From NCBI RefSeq assembly GCF_038002165.1, contig NZ_JBBOBR010000001.1, positions 558,001-622,000 of the forward strand: DNA of 64,000 nucleotides. Reading direction: 5' to 3'. The translations under genes were made by a program, and so were the position numbers. This document shows, one piece after another, positions 35,947 through 45,387 of the stretch. Within the stretch, counting starts at the first letter, position 1. Every line of letters begins with the position of its first letter. The notes under the pieces are model-generated. The model saw only the letters and a program-made list of their open reading frames with translations, was not told the origin of the DNA and ran no database searches. The DNA is from Cytobacillus sp. FSL H8-0458 (GTDB lineage Bacteria > Bacillota > Bacilli > Bacillales > Cytobacillaceae).

Positions 35947-37053
35947 ATGAGAGGGAAGATCTTTATTATTGGCCTTGGCTTGATCGGAGGTTCTTTGGCC
36001 CTATCAATAAAAAGAAAACATAGTGAAAGCATGATCATTGGCTTTGATGTAAATAAAGAGCAGGGGCGGCTTGCCCAAATGCTTGGGGTCGCAGACGAAA
36101 TTTCTGCTACTATTAAAGATGGGGCAAGGGACGCAGATTTAATTTTAATAGCTGCACCTGTACAGGAGACTCAAAAAATTATACATATTTTAAAAGAGTG
36201 TGAATTGAAAAACAGCGTCATCATTTCGGATGCAGGCAGCACGAAACAAGAAATTGTCAGCTGCGCAAAGGTATTAAAGGAAAAAGGAATTACTTTTATC
36301 GGAGGGCATCCAATGGCTGGCTCCCATAAGAGCGGGGTCACTGCAGCAAAAGATTTGCTTTTTGAGAATGCCTTTTATCTGCTCACTCCTGAAGAGCATA
36401 TTGCTCCGGCAAAGGTTGAAAGGTTAAAAGAATGGCTCTCAGGAACAAAAGCGAAATTTCTTACCATAGCTCCCGATGAACATGATTATATTACCGGGAT
36501 CGTCAGCCATTTTCCGCATATGATAGCTGCTTCCCTGGTCCATCAGGCAGAAAAAACAAGCCGTTCGCACAAGCTGATTCCAAGACTGGCAGCTGGAGGC
36601 TTTAGGGATATTACAAGGATTGCCTCCAGCAGCCCTGCTATGTGGAGGGATATTCTTCTTCAGAATAAAGAAGTGCTGCTTAAGTTAATGGAGGATTGGC
36701 AGGGAGAAATGGAGACAGTAAAATCAATCCTCCAACAGGAAAACAGTGAGGGAATATTTGAATATTTTTCCCATGCAAAAATGTTCAGGGATGAACTGCC
36801 GCAAAAAGAAAAAGGGGCAATTCCGGCATTTTATGATCTGTTCGTGGATGTACCTGACTACCCTGGTGTCATTTCAGAAATCACTGGATATTTGGCCAAG
36901 GAAGAAATCAGCATAACGAATATTCGAATCCTGGAGACAAGAGAAGAAATTTATGGAGTTCTGGTTATTAGCTTTCAAACGGAAGAGGACAGGGATCGGG
37001 CAATCAATTGCCTGGAACTGTATACAAGCTATGAAACAACCATCGGTCTATAG
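35947..37053 (+). CDS. tyrA: Prephenate dehydrogenase with C-terminal ACT domain
   Basis: NAD-dependent oxidative decarboxylation of prephenate to 4-hydroxyphenylpyruvate for tyrosine. 368 residues: NAD fold with GLGLIGGSLAL (residues 8-18), the HPMAGSHKSG active-site segment, helical dimer domain, and an ACT domain (about 296-366, LFVDVPDYPGVISEITGYLA) that gives feedback sensing. AGGCGGTGAGAGG precedes ATG 35947. aroE follows after 35 bp. Confidence 0.95.
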   Translation: MRGKIFIIGLGLIGGSLALSIKRKHSESMIIGFDVNKEQGRLAQMLGVADEISATIKDGARDADLILIAAPVQETQKIIHILKECELKNSVIISDAGSTKQEIVSCAKVLKEKGITFIGGHPMAGSHKSGVTAAKDLLFENAFYLLTPEEHIAPAKVERLKEWLSGTKAKFLTIAPDEHDYITGIVSHFPHMIAASLVHQAEKTSRSHKLIPRLAAGGFRDITRIASSSPAMWRDILLQNKEVLLKLMEDWQGEMETVKSILQQENSEGIFEYFSHAKMFRDELPQKEKGAIPAFYDLFVDVPDYPGVISEITGYLAKEEISITNIRILETREEIYGVLVISFQTEEDRDRAINCLELYTSYETTIGL

Positions 37054-37088
37054 AGCAAATTTATTAATCCAGCAAAGGGTGATGATAG

Positions 37089-38375
37089 ATGATACCTGCA
37101 AAATTGAAGTCAAATGTCAAAGGTTTAAGCGGAGAAATAGCGGTACCCGGCGATAAATCCATATCACATCGATCTGTAATGTTCGGATCCATTGCAAAAG
37201 GGAAGACTGCTGTAACTAATTTTCTGCTCGGAGAGGACTGCCTTAGCACGATAGCCTGCTTCCGCAAGCTGGGTGTAACTATTGAACAGGAAGGCAATAA
37301 AGTTACAATTATGGGGCAGGGAATGGATGGATTACAGGAACCGGCAGGTATTCTGGATGTTGGAAATTCCGGTACAACGATACGCCTTATGATGGGGATT
37401 CTGGCTGGCCGTCCGTTCCATTCAGTCCTTGTGGGTGATGAATCAATCGCAAAAAGGCCGATGACAAGAGTGACCGCGCCACTAAGTTTATTTGGTGCGA
37501 GGATTCACGGCAGGAAAAATGGAGAATATACCCCTTTATCAGTTATTGGCAGCCCATTGTCAGGAATAACATATGAGCTTCCTGTCGCGAGTGCACAGGT
37601 AAAATCAGCACTGCTCTTTGCCGGCCTGCAGGCAAGCGGCGAAACAGTCATTATTGAACCTGTGAAGACACGTGATCATACTGAAAGAATGATCACACAG
37701 TTTGGCGGGGAAGTTGCTGCAGACGGGCACACCATTCGGATTAAAGGAGGCCAAACACTGACTGGGACAGAAATTCATGTACCCGGTGACATATCTTCTG
37801 CTGCCTTCTTTCTGGCTGCAGGAGCCATTGTGCCTAATAGTGAAATTACGTTAAAAAACGTTGGTCTGAATCCTACCAGAACCGGCATCCTTGAAGTGCT
37901 GCAGCAGATGGGTGCAGATTTCAGCATTGAGCCGTATGAAAATGGATCAGCCGAGCCTGCAGGGGATATTACCATCAGAACTTCTAAACTTAAAGGAACC
38001 GTTATCGAAGGGGCGCTCATTCCGCGGCTGATCGATGAAATTCCAATTATTGCCCTTCTCGCAACACAAGCGGAGGGAGAAACAGTAATTAAGGATGCAG
38101 AGGAACTTAAGGTCAAGGAAACGAATCGCATTGATACGGTTGTCAATGAACTCTCAGAGCTTGGAGCCGTGATTACTGCTACAGAAGATGGAATGGTAAT
38201 CAGGGGGAAATCAACTCTTTCAGGTGGAACTGTCTCAAGTCATGGAGACCATCGGATCGGCATGATGCTGGCAATTGCTGCTGCCGTTTCAAAGGGCGAA
38301 GTTCAGCTTCATCAGAAAGAAGCTATTTCTGTATCCTATCCGTCGTTTTTTGAGCATTTAGATAGCCTTATATAA
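37089..38375 (+). CDS. aroE: 3-phosphoshikimate 1-carboxyvinyltransferase (EPSP synthase)
   Basis: Transfers enolpyruvate from PEP to shikimate 3-phosphate. 428 residues; [19 protein letters not shown] near the N-terminus and [19 protein letters not shown], the PEP/glyphosate-site segment, are intact. B. subtilis names it aroE (aroA in E. coli). The GNSGTT Gly and the Arg in KESNRI-like KETNRID are conserved. Last gene of the aromatic block. Confidence 0.95.
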   Translation: MIPAKLKSNVKGLSGEIAVPGDKSISHRSVMFGSIAKGKTAVTNFLLGEDCLSTIACFRKLGVTIEQEGNKVTIMGQGMDGLQEPAGILDVGNSGTTIRLMMGILAGRPFHSVLVGDESIAKRPMTRVTAPLSLFGARIHGRKNGEYTPLSVIGSPLSGITYELPVASAQVKSALLFAGLQASGETVIIEPVKTRDHTERMITQFGGEVAADGHTIRIKGGQTLTGTEIHVPGDISSAAFFLAAGAIVPNSEITLKNVGLNPTRTGILEVLQQMGADFSIEPYENGSAEPAGDITIRTSKLKGTVIEGALIPRLIDEIPIIALLATQAEGETVIKDAEELKVKETNRIDTVVNELSELGAVITATEDGMVIRGKSTLSGGTVSSHGDHRIGMMLAIAAAVSKGEVQLHQKEAISVSYPSFFEHLDSLI

Positions 38376-38402
38376 GATTGAAATACCTTTATTTAAAAAA
38401 GA

Positions 38403-38661
38403 GCTGTTTTAGCAAGGGTAGGTACTTTTTGTATTTTATATACTGAGTTGATTGGAGCGGAAGGAGCGAGATCCTCGAAAATGCATCCGCATTTTCTTCG
38501 TGCGGTGTTTACTCAAGGAAGCTTATTCATAGTCCTGCGGGAGTAGCGGGACAGGTGAGACCCCGCAGACGCGCAGCGTCGAGGAGCTCACCGCCCGCCC
38601 CGCGGTTCGCTGAGCATCCTGGAGCGGAAATCAACGGACCACATTGTTGGCGAAAACAATA
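38403..38661 (+). repeat. Dispersed inverted-end repeat, copy B (full form)
   Basis: About 260 bp starting GCTGTTTTAGCAA and TACTGAGTTGATTGGAGCGG and ending GGAGCGGAAATCAACGG and TTGGCGAAAACAAT. The outer and inner ends are inverted relative to each other (TGTTTTnGC with GCGAAAACA; GTTGATT with AATCAAC). The interior includes AAAATGCATCCGCATTTTC and a GC-rich GACAGGTGAGACCCCGCAG block. Nearly the same as copy D. It occupies most of the 400-bp aroE gap. Confidence 0.85.
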
Positions 38662-38681
38662 ATTTATACTTAAAGATCCTT

Positions 38682-38706
38682 GAGCTGTTTTCTGCAGCTC
38701 TTTTTC
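38682..38706 (+). terminator. Terminator after repeat copy B
   Basis: GAGCTG pairs with CAGCTC, loop TTTTCTG, then TTTTT. It may terminate readthrough from aroE. Confidence 0.65.
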
Positions 38707-38775
38707 TGTTCAAGCAGTCATATTTATCTGAAAATTTCATAGCTTGTCATAAGACCGTTTTAAGAGGGTGGTTTT

Positions 38776-39681
38776 ATGACATATATTATTCAGAATGCTA
38801 ATCTATTAAAGGAAGACAAGCTTTTAAAAACATCAATGTTGATAAGAAATAATGAGATTTCACTGATGCAGGCTGAAATGAAAAGGTTTCAGTTTACAAG
38901 AATGGATGCGGGTGCATTTATTATGTCTGCAGGATTTGTGGTTCTGGATACATCTATCCCGCTGGAAGTGCCTTTTTCAAAACTCAAAGAGTATTATATT
39001 CGGGAGTTCATTTTAAAAGGATGTACAGCCTTCCTGACAGCTGTGCCTGTAAAGCATGAATATTCTATGAAGAGTGATCTTAAAAGCTTTAAGGCAAGTT
39101 TATTAAGCAGCCCGATCGATTATATTATTGGTGTTAAAATTCCTGTCCGTCTCCTCACCCCTTCTTTTATGAGAAAATGCAAGAGAGAAAGAGTTCCTGT
39201 TGTTTTTGTTGAAATACAGGATGCAAAGGAGCTTGAACAAGTTCCATGGGGATGGCTGCGGGAAGCAATGTTTCCTTATAATTGCCCGCTTTCCCCCATC
39301 TTTGCAGGCAGGAATGAAAAGGAGAAAAGCAGAATAAATACATTATGGGCAAAATTGATGCAGGAAGAGAAAATCCCTTCGATGCCGAATGAGCTGATGG
39401 AACACGAGCCTCTATCCCGGTCAGTTCTGTCCAAAGCCGGGATTTACCCTTTAAAAGGGAATATTTATCAGGGTGGGGAAGTCAGTTATAATCTATATGA
39501 AAAGACTGAAGAAGGTCTTACCGTTGAAGAATCACAGCTGTTTCATTATCATAGAAATAAACTTGCTGTCACTGTACTGAAGGGAAAAGTGATTAGAGCC
39601 GGACAAGAAGTAATTTTTCGTTCTGGTTCCGGAGAGCATGTTAAAATCAGCACACCAGCTTATTTTAAAATAGCCGATTAG
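38776..39681 (+). CDS. Amidohydrolase-like protein lacking metal-site residues
   Basis: A 301-residue protein. The N-terminus (MTYIIQNANLLKEDKLLKTS) and the short beta-strands that follow resemble the amidohydrolase/dihydroorotase beta-sandwich, and the GFVVLDTSI segment near residue 53 sits where such enzymes have G-x-I-D-x-H-x-H; no HxH is present and the later metal His/Asp motifs are also not visible. The C-terminus (LAVTVLKGKVIRAGQEVIF) again looks like the sandwich part. I infer a catalytically dead relative, perhaps a binding or regulatory protein. It has an AGAGGGTGG ribosome site and is followed after 19 bp by ypiA, so the two are probably cotranscribed. Confidence 0.7.
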   Translation: MTYIIQNANLLKEDKLLKTSMLIRNNEISLMQAEMKRFQFTRMDAGAFIMSAGFVVLDTSIPLEVPFSKLKEYYIREFILKGCTAFLTAVPVKHEYSMKSDLKSFKASLLSSPIDYIIGVKIPVRLLTPSFMRKCKRERVPVVFVEIQDAKELEQVPWGWLREAMFPYNCPLSPIFAGRNEKEKSRINTLWAKLMQEEKIPSMPNELMEHEPLSRSVLSKAGIYPLKGNIYQGGEVSYNLYEKTEEGLTVEESQLFHYHRNKLAVTVLKGKVIRAGQEVIFRSGSGEHVKISTPAYFKIAD

Positions 39682-39700
39682 CATTCGAAAGGAATTTAGT

Positions 39701-40963
39701 ATGGATAAAGTAAATAAAATCATTACTCTTTTAGAAAACGGTCATCATGAAGAAGCGTTGGAGAGCTATCAGCAAATACTGCTGGATGGTTCTCATGAAG
39801 AAAGGTTCCTGCTGGCAGAAGAACTGTTCCAGTATGGGTTCCTTGAGGAATCAAAAGCCTTATATGAACGGCTTCTGGAAGCATATCCGGAAGAAGGAGA
39901 ACTGCTCGTTCTGCTGGCTGAAACACATATTGATCTTGGAAATGAAGAGGAAGCCATCCTTGTCCTAGAAAAAATAAATGAACATGATCCGAGCTTTCCG
40001 CAGTCGCTTCTCTTATTAGCAGACCTTTATCAGATGGATGGTCTATTTGAGGTCAGCGAACAAAAGCTCCTGAAAGCAAAAGAAATATTGCCTGATGAGA
40101 TAATTGTAGATTTTGCCCTGGGTGAACTTTATGCAGAGCAGGGAAGGTTCCTGGAAGCAAAGCGGATTTATGAAAATGTTCTCAGGAAAGAGGAAATCAT
40201 TGCAGGCATAAATGTAAATCAGAGATTGGCGGATATTCTCAGTGCAGGCGGAGCATTTGAAGAAGCCCTTCCATATTACGAAAAAGCGCTTGATGACAAA
40301 CTGGAGATTAATACCCTTTTCAGTTATGCTTTTACAGCGCTGCAAGCCGGCTTTAACCGCACAGCTATTGAAAAATTGACTGAACTGAAAGAGCTGGATC
40401 CCGAGTATCATTCACTGTATTTATACCTTGCCCAGGCCTACGAGCGGGAGGAAGAAGCCGGCAGCGGCCTGGAAGCGGTCAAGGAAGGCATAAAACAGGA
40501 CGAATTTAACAAAGAACTATTCTTTTATGGCGGGAAGCTTGCCTTGAAAAATGGCGATGAAAAAGAATCAGAAGATATGTTCAGGCAGGCTCTTGCACTG
40601 GATCCCGAATATGTCCAGGCAGCGATTCTTTTAAATAAACTTCTTCTCCAGCAGGAAAGATATGAAGATGTAATCGAAATCACTGAAATGCTTAACGAGC
40701 TGGAAGAGCCTCAGCTTATATGGGATTCAGCCGTTGCCTTTCAGTATATAGAGGAATATTCAGAGGCATTAAACAAATATCAGCTTGCATATACTTTCTT
40801 TAAACAGCAGCCGGATTTTCTTTCAGATTACGGATATTTTTTAGCAGAGGAAGGAAAAAGGGAAGAGGCTGCCGAAATTTTTAATACATTAATCAAACTG
40901 GAGCCTGGCAATGAGGAATATCTAGATGTGCTGCAGCGACTCACGGATGATTTTCTTGATTAA
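39701..40963 (+). CDS. ypiA: Tetratricopeptide repeat protein YpiA
   Basis: A 420-residue protein built from about ten to eleven TPR-like helical pairs (characteristic A/G-x-E-E-A-I-x-x-Y and [13 protein letters not shown] spacings). It has no signal peptide, so it is cytosolic, and probably a scaffold for protein-protein contacts. Position before ypiB is conserved in B. subtilis. Partner unknown. Ribosome site GAAAGGAA. Confidence 0.9.
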   Translation: MDKVNKIITLLENGHHEEALESYQQILLDGSHEERFLLAEELFQYGFLEESKALYERLLEAYPEEGELLVLLAETHIDLGNEEEAILVLEKINEHDPSFPQSLLLLADLYQMDGLFEVSEQKLLKAKEILPDEIIVDFALGELYAEQGRFLEAKRIYENVLRKEEIIAGINVNQRLADILSAGGAFEEALPYYEKALDDKLEINTLFSYAFTALQAGFNRTAIEKLTELKELDPEYHSLYLYLAQAYEREEEAGSGLEAVKEGIKQDEFNKELFFYGGKLALKNGDEKESEDMFRQALALDPEYVQAAILLNKLLLQQERYEDVIEITEMLNELEEPQLIWDSAVAFQYIEEYSEALNKYQLAYTFFKQQPDFLSDYGYFLAEEGKREEAAEIFNTLIKLEPGNEEYLDVLQRLTDDFLD

Positions 40964-41034
40964 ATAGGCAGTTTCTATCATTAATTAGTTTCAGTAAGAC
41001 CAAATTTGTCTGTAAGCAGAGGAGGGAATCAAAA

Positions 41035-41580
41035 ATGGCGACCCCTGTATCTGTCAACGAGAAGAAAGATTTTATCCGCTGGTTTTTAAACCATTATCAG
41101 CTCAAAAGAAGAGAATGTGTTTGGATTCTCAATTATTTGATGAGTCATGACCAGCTTATGGAGAAGGTGCATTTTGTGGAGCAGGCACAGTATTGCCCAA
41201 GAGGCCTGATCATGTCGACCCATTGTGTGGATGAAGTTCCTTTCCGTTTTTACAAAGAGAATGTAATGACCACAGATGCGGAGAAGTCCTTCCATGATAT
41301 CCGCTTAAACAGGGATGAAGAGATTTATATCCAGCTTAATTTCCATGCTTCAAATAAGGCCCATCAGTATGCAGCGGTCATGGAGGAAAATCCCTTTATG
41401 CCAAAGACACTTCAGATAAACGAAAAGGACCGGCTGATCGCCGAAAGGTTCCTGACAGAAAGCCTGGAGAAGTTCAGAAGAGAGAAACTCCTTGAGCTCA
41501 TTGATGAAGCATTGGATAAGCAGGATAAAAAAGCTTTTAACGTTTTGACTCAGCAGCTGAATAGATTAGAAACTACCTAA
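41035..41580 (+). CDS. ypiB: YpiB-family (UPF0302) protein with IDEAL domain
   Basis: A 181-residue soluble protein. The N-terminal UPF0302 region (about 1-110) is followed by an IDEAL-type segment [24 protein letters not shown] (about 153-176, split by family pattern I/L-D-E-A-L). Function is not established; IDEAL domains often mediate protein contacts or adaptor roles in Bacilli. AGAGGAGGG precedes ATG 41035. A hairpin follows the stop. Confidence 0.9.
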   Translation: MATPVSVNEKKDFIRWFLNHYQLKRRECVWILNYLMSHDQLMEKVHFVEQAQYCPRGLIMSTHCVDEVPFRFYKENVMTTDAEKSFHDIRLNRDEEIYIQLNFHASNKAHQYAAVMEENPFMPKTLQINEKDRLIAERFLTESLEKFRREKLLELIDEALDKQDKKAFNVLTQQLNRLETT

Positions 41581-41612
41581 GCCTTGCTTTTATAAAAGCA
41601 GGGCTTTTATTT
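41580..41612 (+). terminator. Terminator of ypiA-ypiB
   Basis: GCCTTGCTTT pairs with AAAGCAGGGC (one G-U), loop TATA, followed by TTTTATTTT. Confidence 0.85.
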
Positions 41613-41693
41613 TGCCTGCATCCTCTGATTTGAAGCATTCTAATCATTAATGATATATTTAGGAAGGCAAATATATGTAATGGAGTGAATGTT

Positions 41694-42158
41694 ATGAAAT
41701 GGATATCACCGGATATCGATATGTTCCTTAAAGAAAAGCAATATGTAGACACAGCTGTTCTGCCGCTCCTTCCTGTATCATTTGGCGATGATATAAAACA
41801 GTCTGTAGCGATGACAGAATTTATATCGCTTCTAAGTGTGCAGCTTGAACGGCAATTCAGAGGACGTCTCATCATGCTGCCTGGATATGCCTATCTGAAA
41901 CCGGCATCAGAGGAGAGCCTGATCAGCGGCTTGGGCCAATGGGAATCAGAATTGAAGGCACAGGGGTTTAAGCATATTTTCCTTTTAACTTCGGACAGCA
42001 TGTGGAAAACGTTCGAAGACCGGCTTGAAGGAGGCTTGATTTGGCTGCCATCTCTGCCTCTTGAGCATATGGATGAAAATTATCGGAATTCCATACTGGA
42101 TGACCAGGTGAAACAGCTGCTGAATCTTTTTGTGCAAAAGTGGCAAAATGGTGAATAG
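41694..42158 (+). CDS. ypiF: YpiF (DUF2487) protein
   Basis: A 154-residue soluble protein starting MKWISPDIDMFLKEKQYVDT, recognisable as YpiF by sequence and by position directly ahead of qcrA. ATG 41694 is chosen because TGGAGTGA is 7 nt upstream; GTG 41685 overlaps it. An alternating alpha/beta pattern suggests a small Rossmann-like fold. Function unknown; the link to the cytochrome bc complex is only by neighbourhood. Confidence 0.88.
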   Translation: MKWISPDIDMFLKEKQYVDTAVLPLLPVSFGDDIKQSVAMTEFISLLSVQLERQFRGRLIMLPGYAYLKPASEESLISGLGQWESELKAQGFKHIFLLTSDSMWKTFEDRLEGGLIWLPSLPLEHMDENYRNSILDDQVKQLLNLFVQKWQNGE

Positions 42159-42307
42159 TGTGAATGTTAAGTCGCTCTATTTACATGTTTCGCCAAAGGA
42201 TTATATTGACCTTGCATAAAGATTGATATATCATTGTTATGTCCTAGTTTTATATTGTGTTGAATTTTGTCCGTTGGACTTAACTTCATAATAGAGGGGG
42301 GAAAAGT

Positions 42308-42814
42308 ATGAGCAAAAATCGAGTTTCTAGACGTCAATTCCTGAACTATACACTTACTGGTGTAGGCGGTTTCATGGCAGCAGGCATGCTTATGCCGATG
42401 GTCCGTTTTGCGGTTGATCCTGTATTGCAGGCAGCTGGTGAAAGTGATTTTATTCCAACAAAGCAAAAAGTGGCTGAAATTACCGAAAAGCCGACAAGGG
42501 TTGATTACACTTACGAGCAGCAGGATGCATGGTACACATCCGAAGTTACCGGCACTGCTTGGGTTTATAAGGATGATAAAGGTGAAATTGTTGCATTGTC
42601 TCCAGTATGTAAGCATTTAGGGTGCGTAGTTGACTGGAACACTGACAAGTCAAACCCTGATCATTTCTATTGCCCTTGCCATGGCGGCCTTTATACAAAG
42701 GATGGGACAAACGTTCCAGGTACACCGCCGGTTGCATCACTTGATGTATTTCCTTACAAAGAAAAAGATGGCTTTTTGTACTTAGGCAAGGCTGAACCGC
42801 GAAAGGAGGCGTAA
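42308..42814 (+). CDS. qcrA: Menaquinol:cytochrome c reductase Rieske subunit QcrA
   Basis: The iron-sulfur subunit of the bc complex. 168 residues: a twin-arginine signal-anchor (VSRRQFLNYTLTGVGGFMAA, residues 6-25) and a Rieske domain with the [2Fe-2S] ligand boxes CKHLGC and CPCHG. The fold faces the outside of the membrane. GAGGGGGG precedes ATG 42308. First gene of qcrABC. Confidence 0.96.
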   Translation: MSKNRVSRRQFLNYTLTGVGGFMAAGMLMPMVRFAVDPVLQAAGESDFIPTKQKVAEITEKPTRVDYTYEQQDAWYTSEVTGTAWVYKDDKGEIVALSPVCKHLGCVVDWNTDKSNPDHFYCPCHGGLYTKDGTNVPGTPPVASLDVFPYKEKDGFLYLGKAEPRKEA

Positions 42815-42817
42815 TAA

Positions 42818-43492
42818 TTGTTAAACAAAATTTATGATTGGGTAGATGAGCGTTTAGATATTACGCCGATCTGGCGGGATATTGCTGACCATGAAGTGCC
42901 TGAGCATGTAAACCCTGCACATCATTTCTCTGCATTCGTTTACTGTTTTGGCGGTCTGACGTTCTTCGTTACTGTAATTCAAATCTTATCCGGTATGTTC
43001 CTGACAATGTACTATGTTCCGGATATCAAAAATGCATGGGAATCCGTGTATTATCTTCAAAACCATGTTGCATTTGGGCAGATTGTCCGCGGAATGCACC
43101 ACTGGGGAGCAAGTTTGGTAATCGTAATGATGTTCCTACATACGTTACGTGTTTTCTTCCAGGGAGCTTATAAGAAGCCCCGTGAATTAAACTGGATTGT
43201 CGGAGTGCTTATTTTCTTCATTATGCTTGCACTTGGACTGACAGGTTACTTATTGCCTTGGGATATGAAAGCCCTTTTCGCTACAAAAGTAACAATCCAG
43301 ATCGTAGAATCAACTCCGCTGATTGGAGAATATCTGAAAATACTTATTGCGGGACATTCTGATATTGTCGGCGCGCAAACGATCACCCGATTCTTTGCTA
43401 TCCATGTATTCTTCTTACCGGCTGCATTATTCGGGTTGATGGCTGCCCACTTTATTATGATTCGTAAGCAGGGTATTTCAGGACCGTTGTAA
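42818..43492 (+). CDS. qcrB: Cytochrome b6 subunit QcrB
   Basis: The haem-b-bearing integral membrane subunit. 224 residues with four membrane helices and paired haem histidines in the GMHHWGASLVIVMMFLHTLR and RFFAIHVFFLPAALFGLMAAH segments, as in b6-type proteins (the subunit IV part is on qcrC). The TTG start is supported by AAAGGAGG at 42802-42809, inside the end of qcrA. Confidence 0.96.
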   Translation: MLNKIYDWVDERLDITPIWRDIADHEVPEHVNPAHHFSAFVYCFGGLTFFVTVIQILSGMFLTMYYVPDIKNAWESVYYLQNHVAFGQIVRGMHHWGASLVIVMMFLHTLRVFFQGAYKKPRELNWIVGVLIFFIMLALGLTGYLLPWDMKALFATKVTIQIVESTPLIGEYLKILIAGHSDIVGAQTITRFFAIHVFFLPAALFGLMAAHFIMIRKQGISGPL

Positions 43493-43535
43493 GAAATAAT
43501 TTTTTGATCATTGCAAAAGGAGGGGAAATCGCCCA

Positions 43536-44303
43536 ATGCATCGTGGTAAAGGTATGAAATTCGTAGGTGACTCTCGTGTTCCTGCAGAACGCAAACCGAA
43601 TATTCCGAAAGACTATTCGGAATATCCAGGAAAAACAGAAGCATTCTGGCCAAACTTCCTGTTAAAGGAATGGATGGTAGGGGCTGTATTCCTTATCGGT
43701 TTCCTATGCTTGACAATTGCGCATGAGCCGCCGTTAGAAAAAATTGCTGATCCAAGTGATACAGCTTATATTCCGCTGCCAGACTGGTACTTCCTGTTCT
43801 TGTACCAGCTTCTGAAATACAGCTATGCATCAGGACCTTATAATGCAATCGGTGCTTTCATTATTCCGGGTCTTGCATTCGGAGCATTGCTGCTTGCACC
43901 ATTCATTGACCGCGGACCTGAACGCCGTCCGTCCAAGCGTCCTTTAGCAACCGGCTTTATGCTATTGGCTCTAGCCGGCATCACTTACCTGACTTGGGAG
44001 TCTGTTGCCCACCATGACTGGGAGGCGGCTGCACAGCAAGGTAAGATTGTAGCTGAAGTTGAGTTTGATAAAGAAGACGAAGGCTACAAGATTTTTGAAG
44101 CAAACGGCTGTATTTCCTGCCACGGAGGGGATCTTCAGGGTGGTGCTGGCTCACCTGCCCTTGTTGACACTGGGTTGACACCTGAAGAAGTTGCTGACAT
44201 TGCTAAAAACGGTAAAGGCGCTATGCCTCCAGGAATGTTCAAAGGCTCTGATGAAGAACTTCAAAAGCTTGCTGAATTCATTTCTGGCCTTGAAAGCAAA
44301 TAA
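43536..44303 (+). CDS. qcrC: Cytochrome b/c subunit QcrC (subunit IV fused to cytochrome c)
   Basis: A 255-residue fusion typical of Bacillus. Three membrane helices (about 43-62, 85-123 with the PLPDWYFLFLYQLLKY segment, 135-155) correspond to subunit IV, and a C-terminal cytochrome c domain (about 175-255) has the haem site CISCH and a downstream Met in GAMPPGMF as the likely axial ligand. It receives electrons from QcrA and passes them to cytochrome c oxidase. AAAGGAGG precedes ATG 43536. Confidence 0.96.
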   Translation: MHRGKGMKFVGDSRVPAERKPNIPKDYSEYPGKTEAFWPNFLLKEWMVGAVFLIGFLCLTIAHEPPLEKIADPSDTAYIPLPDWYFLFLYQLLKYSYASGPYNAIGAFIIPGLAFGALLLAPFIDRGPERRPSKRPLATGFMLLALAGITYLTWESVAHHDWEAAAQQGKIVAEVEFDKEDEGYKIFEANGCISCHGGDLQGGAGSPALVDTGLTPEEVADIAKNGKGAMPPGMFKGSDEELQKLAEFISGLESK

Positions 44304-44305
44304 TA

Positions 44306-44341
44306 AAAAAAGAAGCTGGCAATGCCAGCTTCTTTTTTTTG
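44306..44341 (+). terminator. Terminator of qcrABC
   Basis: AAGAAGCTGGC pairs with GCCAGCTTCTT (loop AAT) followed by seven or more Ts. Confidence 0.95.
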
Positions 44342-44425
44342 CCCAATAATTGTTCATTTTTTTACATGAGTTTGATGTGGTAAAATAATGAAATAATCGT
44401 GTACATATAGAAAAGGAGAAAAAAC

Positions 44426-45022
44426 ATGAAATGGATCTATCCTTTGTTAGGCAGCAGAGCTATGCTGATACTGCTTCTGATTATTAACACAGCAGGCACC
44501 ATCTATGGGTATATTTGGTATAAGTGGCAGCTGGTAGATACACCGGCTATTTTCTTGCCTTTCGTACCCGACAGTCCTACAGCGAGCCTGTTTTTTATGT
44601 TTGTGCTGATCGCCTTTCTGCTGGGCAAAAATTGGCCCTTGCTGGAAGCATTAGCTATTGTAACCCTTATTAAATATGGAATCTGGGCTGTAGTTATGAA
44701 CTTGCTCGTATTTCAGGTTACTGGTGAATTGGATCCTGTTGCTCTCATGCTGATCTTCTCGCATGGTGCAATGGCAGTTCAGGGTGTGCTGTATGCACCT
44801 TTCTATCGTTTTAAAGCATGGCATCTTGCTTTAACGGGAATCTGGACCCTTCATAATGATGTAATTGATTATGTCTTTTTCATGCTTCCCCGCTATCCTA
44901 TTTTAAATCTTTACACACCGCAAATCGGCTATTTTACATTCTGGCTCAGCATTTTCTCACTAGGAACCGCGTATTACTTCGTCCTAAGAAAGAATCGGTT
45001 TAGTCTGGATATAGTGAAATAG
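44426..45022 (+). CDS. ypjA: YpjA (DUF1405) membrane protein
   Basis: A 198-residue protein with six predicted membrane helices (about 10-28, 45-62, 70-92, 102-122, 128-150, 165-187). The DUF1405 feature WTLHNDVIDYVFFMLPRYP near residue 140 is visible. Function unknown; the qcrC-ypjA-ypjB order is as in B. subtilis. AAAAGGAG precedes ATG 44426. Confidence 0.88.
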   Translation: MKWIYPLLGSRAMLILLLIINTAGTIYGYIWYKWQLVDTPAIFLPFVPDSPTASLFFMFVLIAFLLGKNWPLLEALAIVTLIKYGIWAVVMNLLVFQVTGELDPVALMLIFSHGAMAVQGVLYAPFYRFKAWHLALTGIWTLHNDVIDYVFFMLPRYPILNLYTPQIGYFTFWLSIFSLGTAYYFVLRKNRFSLDIVK

Positions 45023-45074
45023 TGTTCCGATTCCCCTGATCCAAACCATTGAGTGTTTTGGGTCTTTTTTTTAG

Positions 45075-45270
45075 GCTGTTTTCGCAAGGTTTGTTGCTTA
45101 TTTGTATCTTATTTACTGAGTTGATTGTAGCGGAAGGTGCGAGATCCTCGAAAATGCTATCGCATTTTCTTCGTGCGGTGTTTCTCGAGGAGACTCACCG
45201 CCTGCCCCGCGTTTCGCTGAGCAGCCTGGAGCGGAAATCAACGGACAATATTGATAGATGAAAAACAACA
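45075..45270 (+). repeat. Dispersed inverted-end repeat, copy C (internally deleted)
   Basis: Begins GGCTGTTTTCGCAAGG and TTTACTGAGTTGATTG and ends GGAGCGGAAATCAACGG and GAAAAACAAC. Relative to copies B and D it lacks about 65-70 bp of the interior, between GTGCGGTGTTT and CTCACCGCC. Direct orientation to copy D, 1.1 kb away. Confidence 0.85.
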
Positions 45271-45387
45271 TTATATAGGAAAAGAGCTTTTTTTAAGAAA
45301 TAACCTGGCTCCCAAAATTATTTTCTGGTCTAACCTTGTCCCTCTTTTCATATTTATCTAATAGTAATTTGAGGGGGGACAAGTTTG

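Noticed and set aside
45049-45261. Open frames inside the repeats (also 46187-46484)
   Set aside because: They follow the repeat sequence, differ in frame between copies, and have Arg/Ser/Pro-rich content typical of GC-rich hairpins; no ribosome site.
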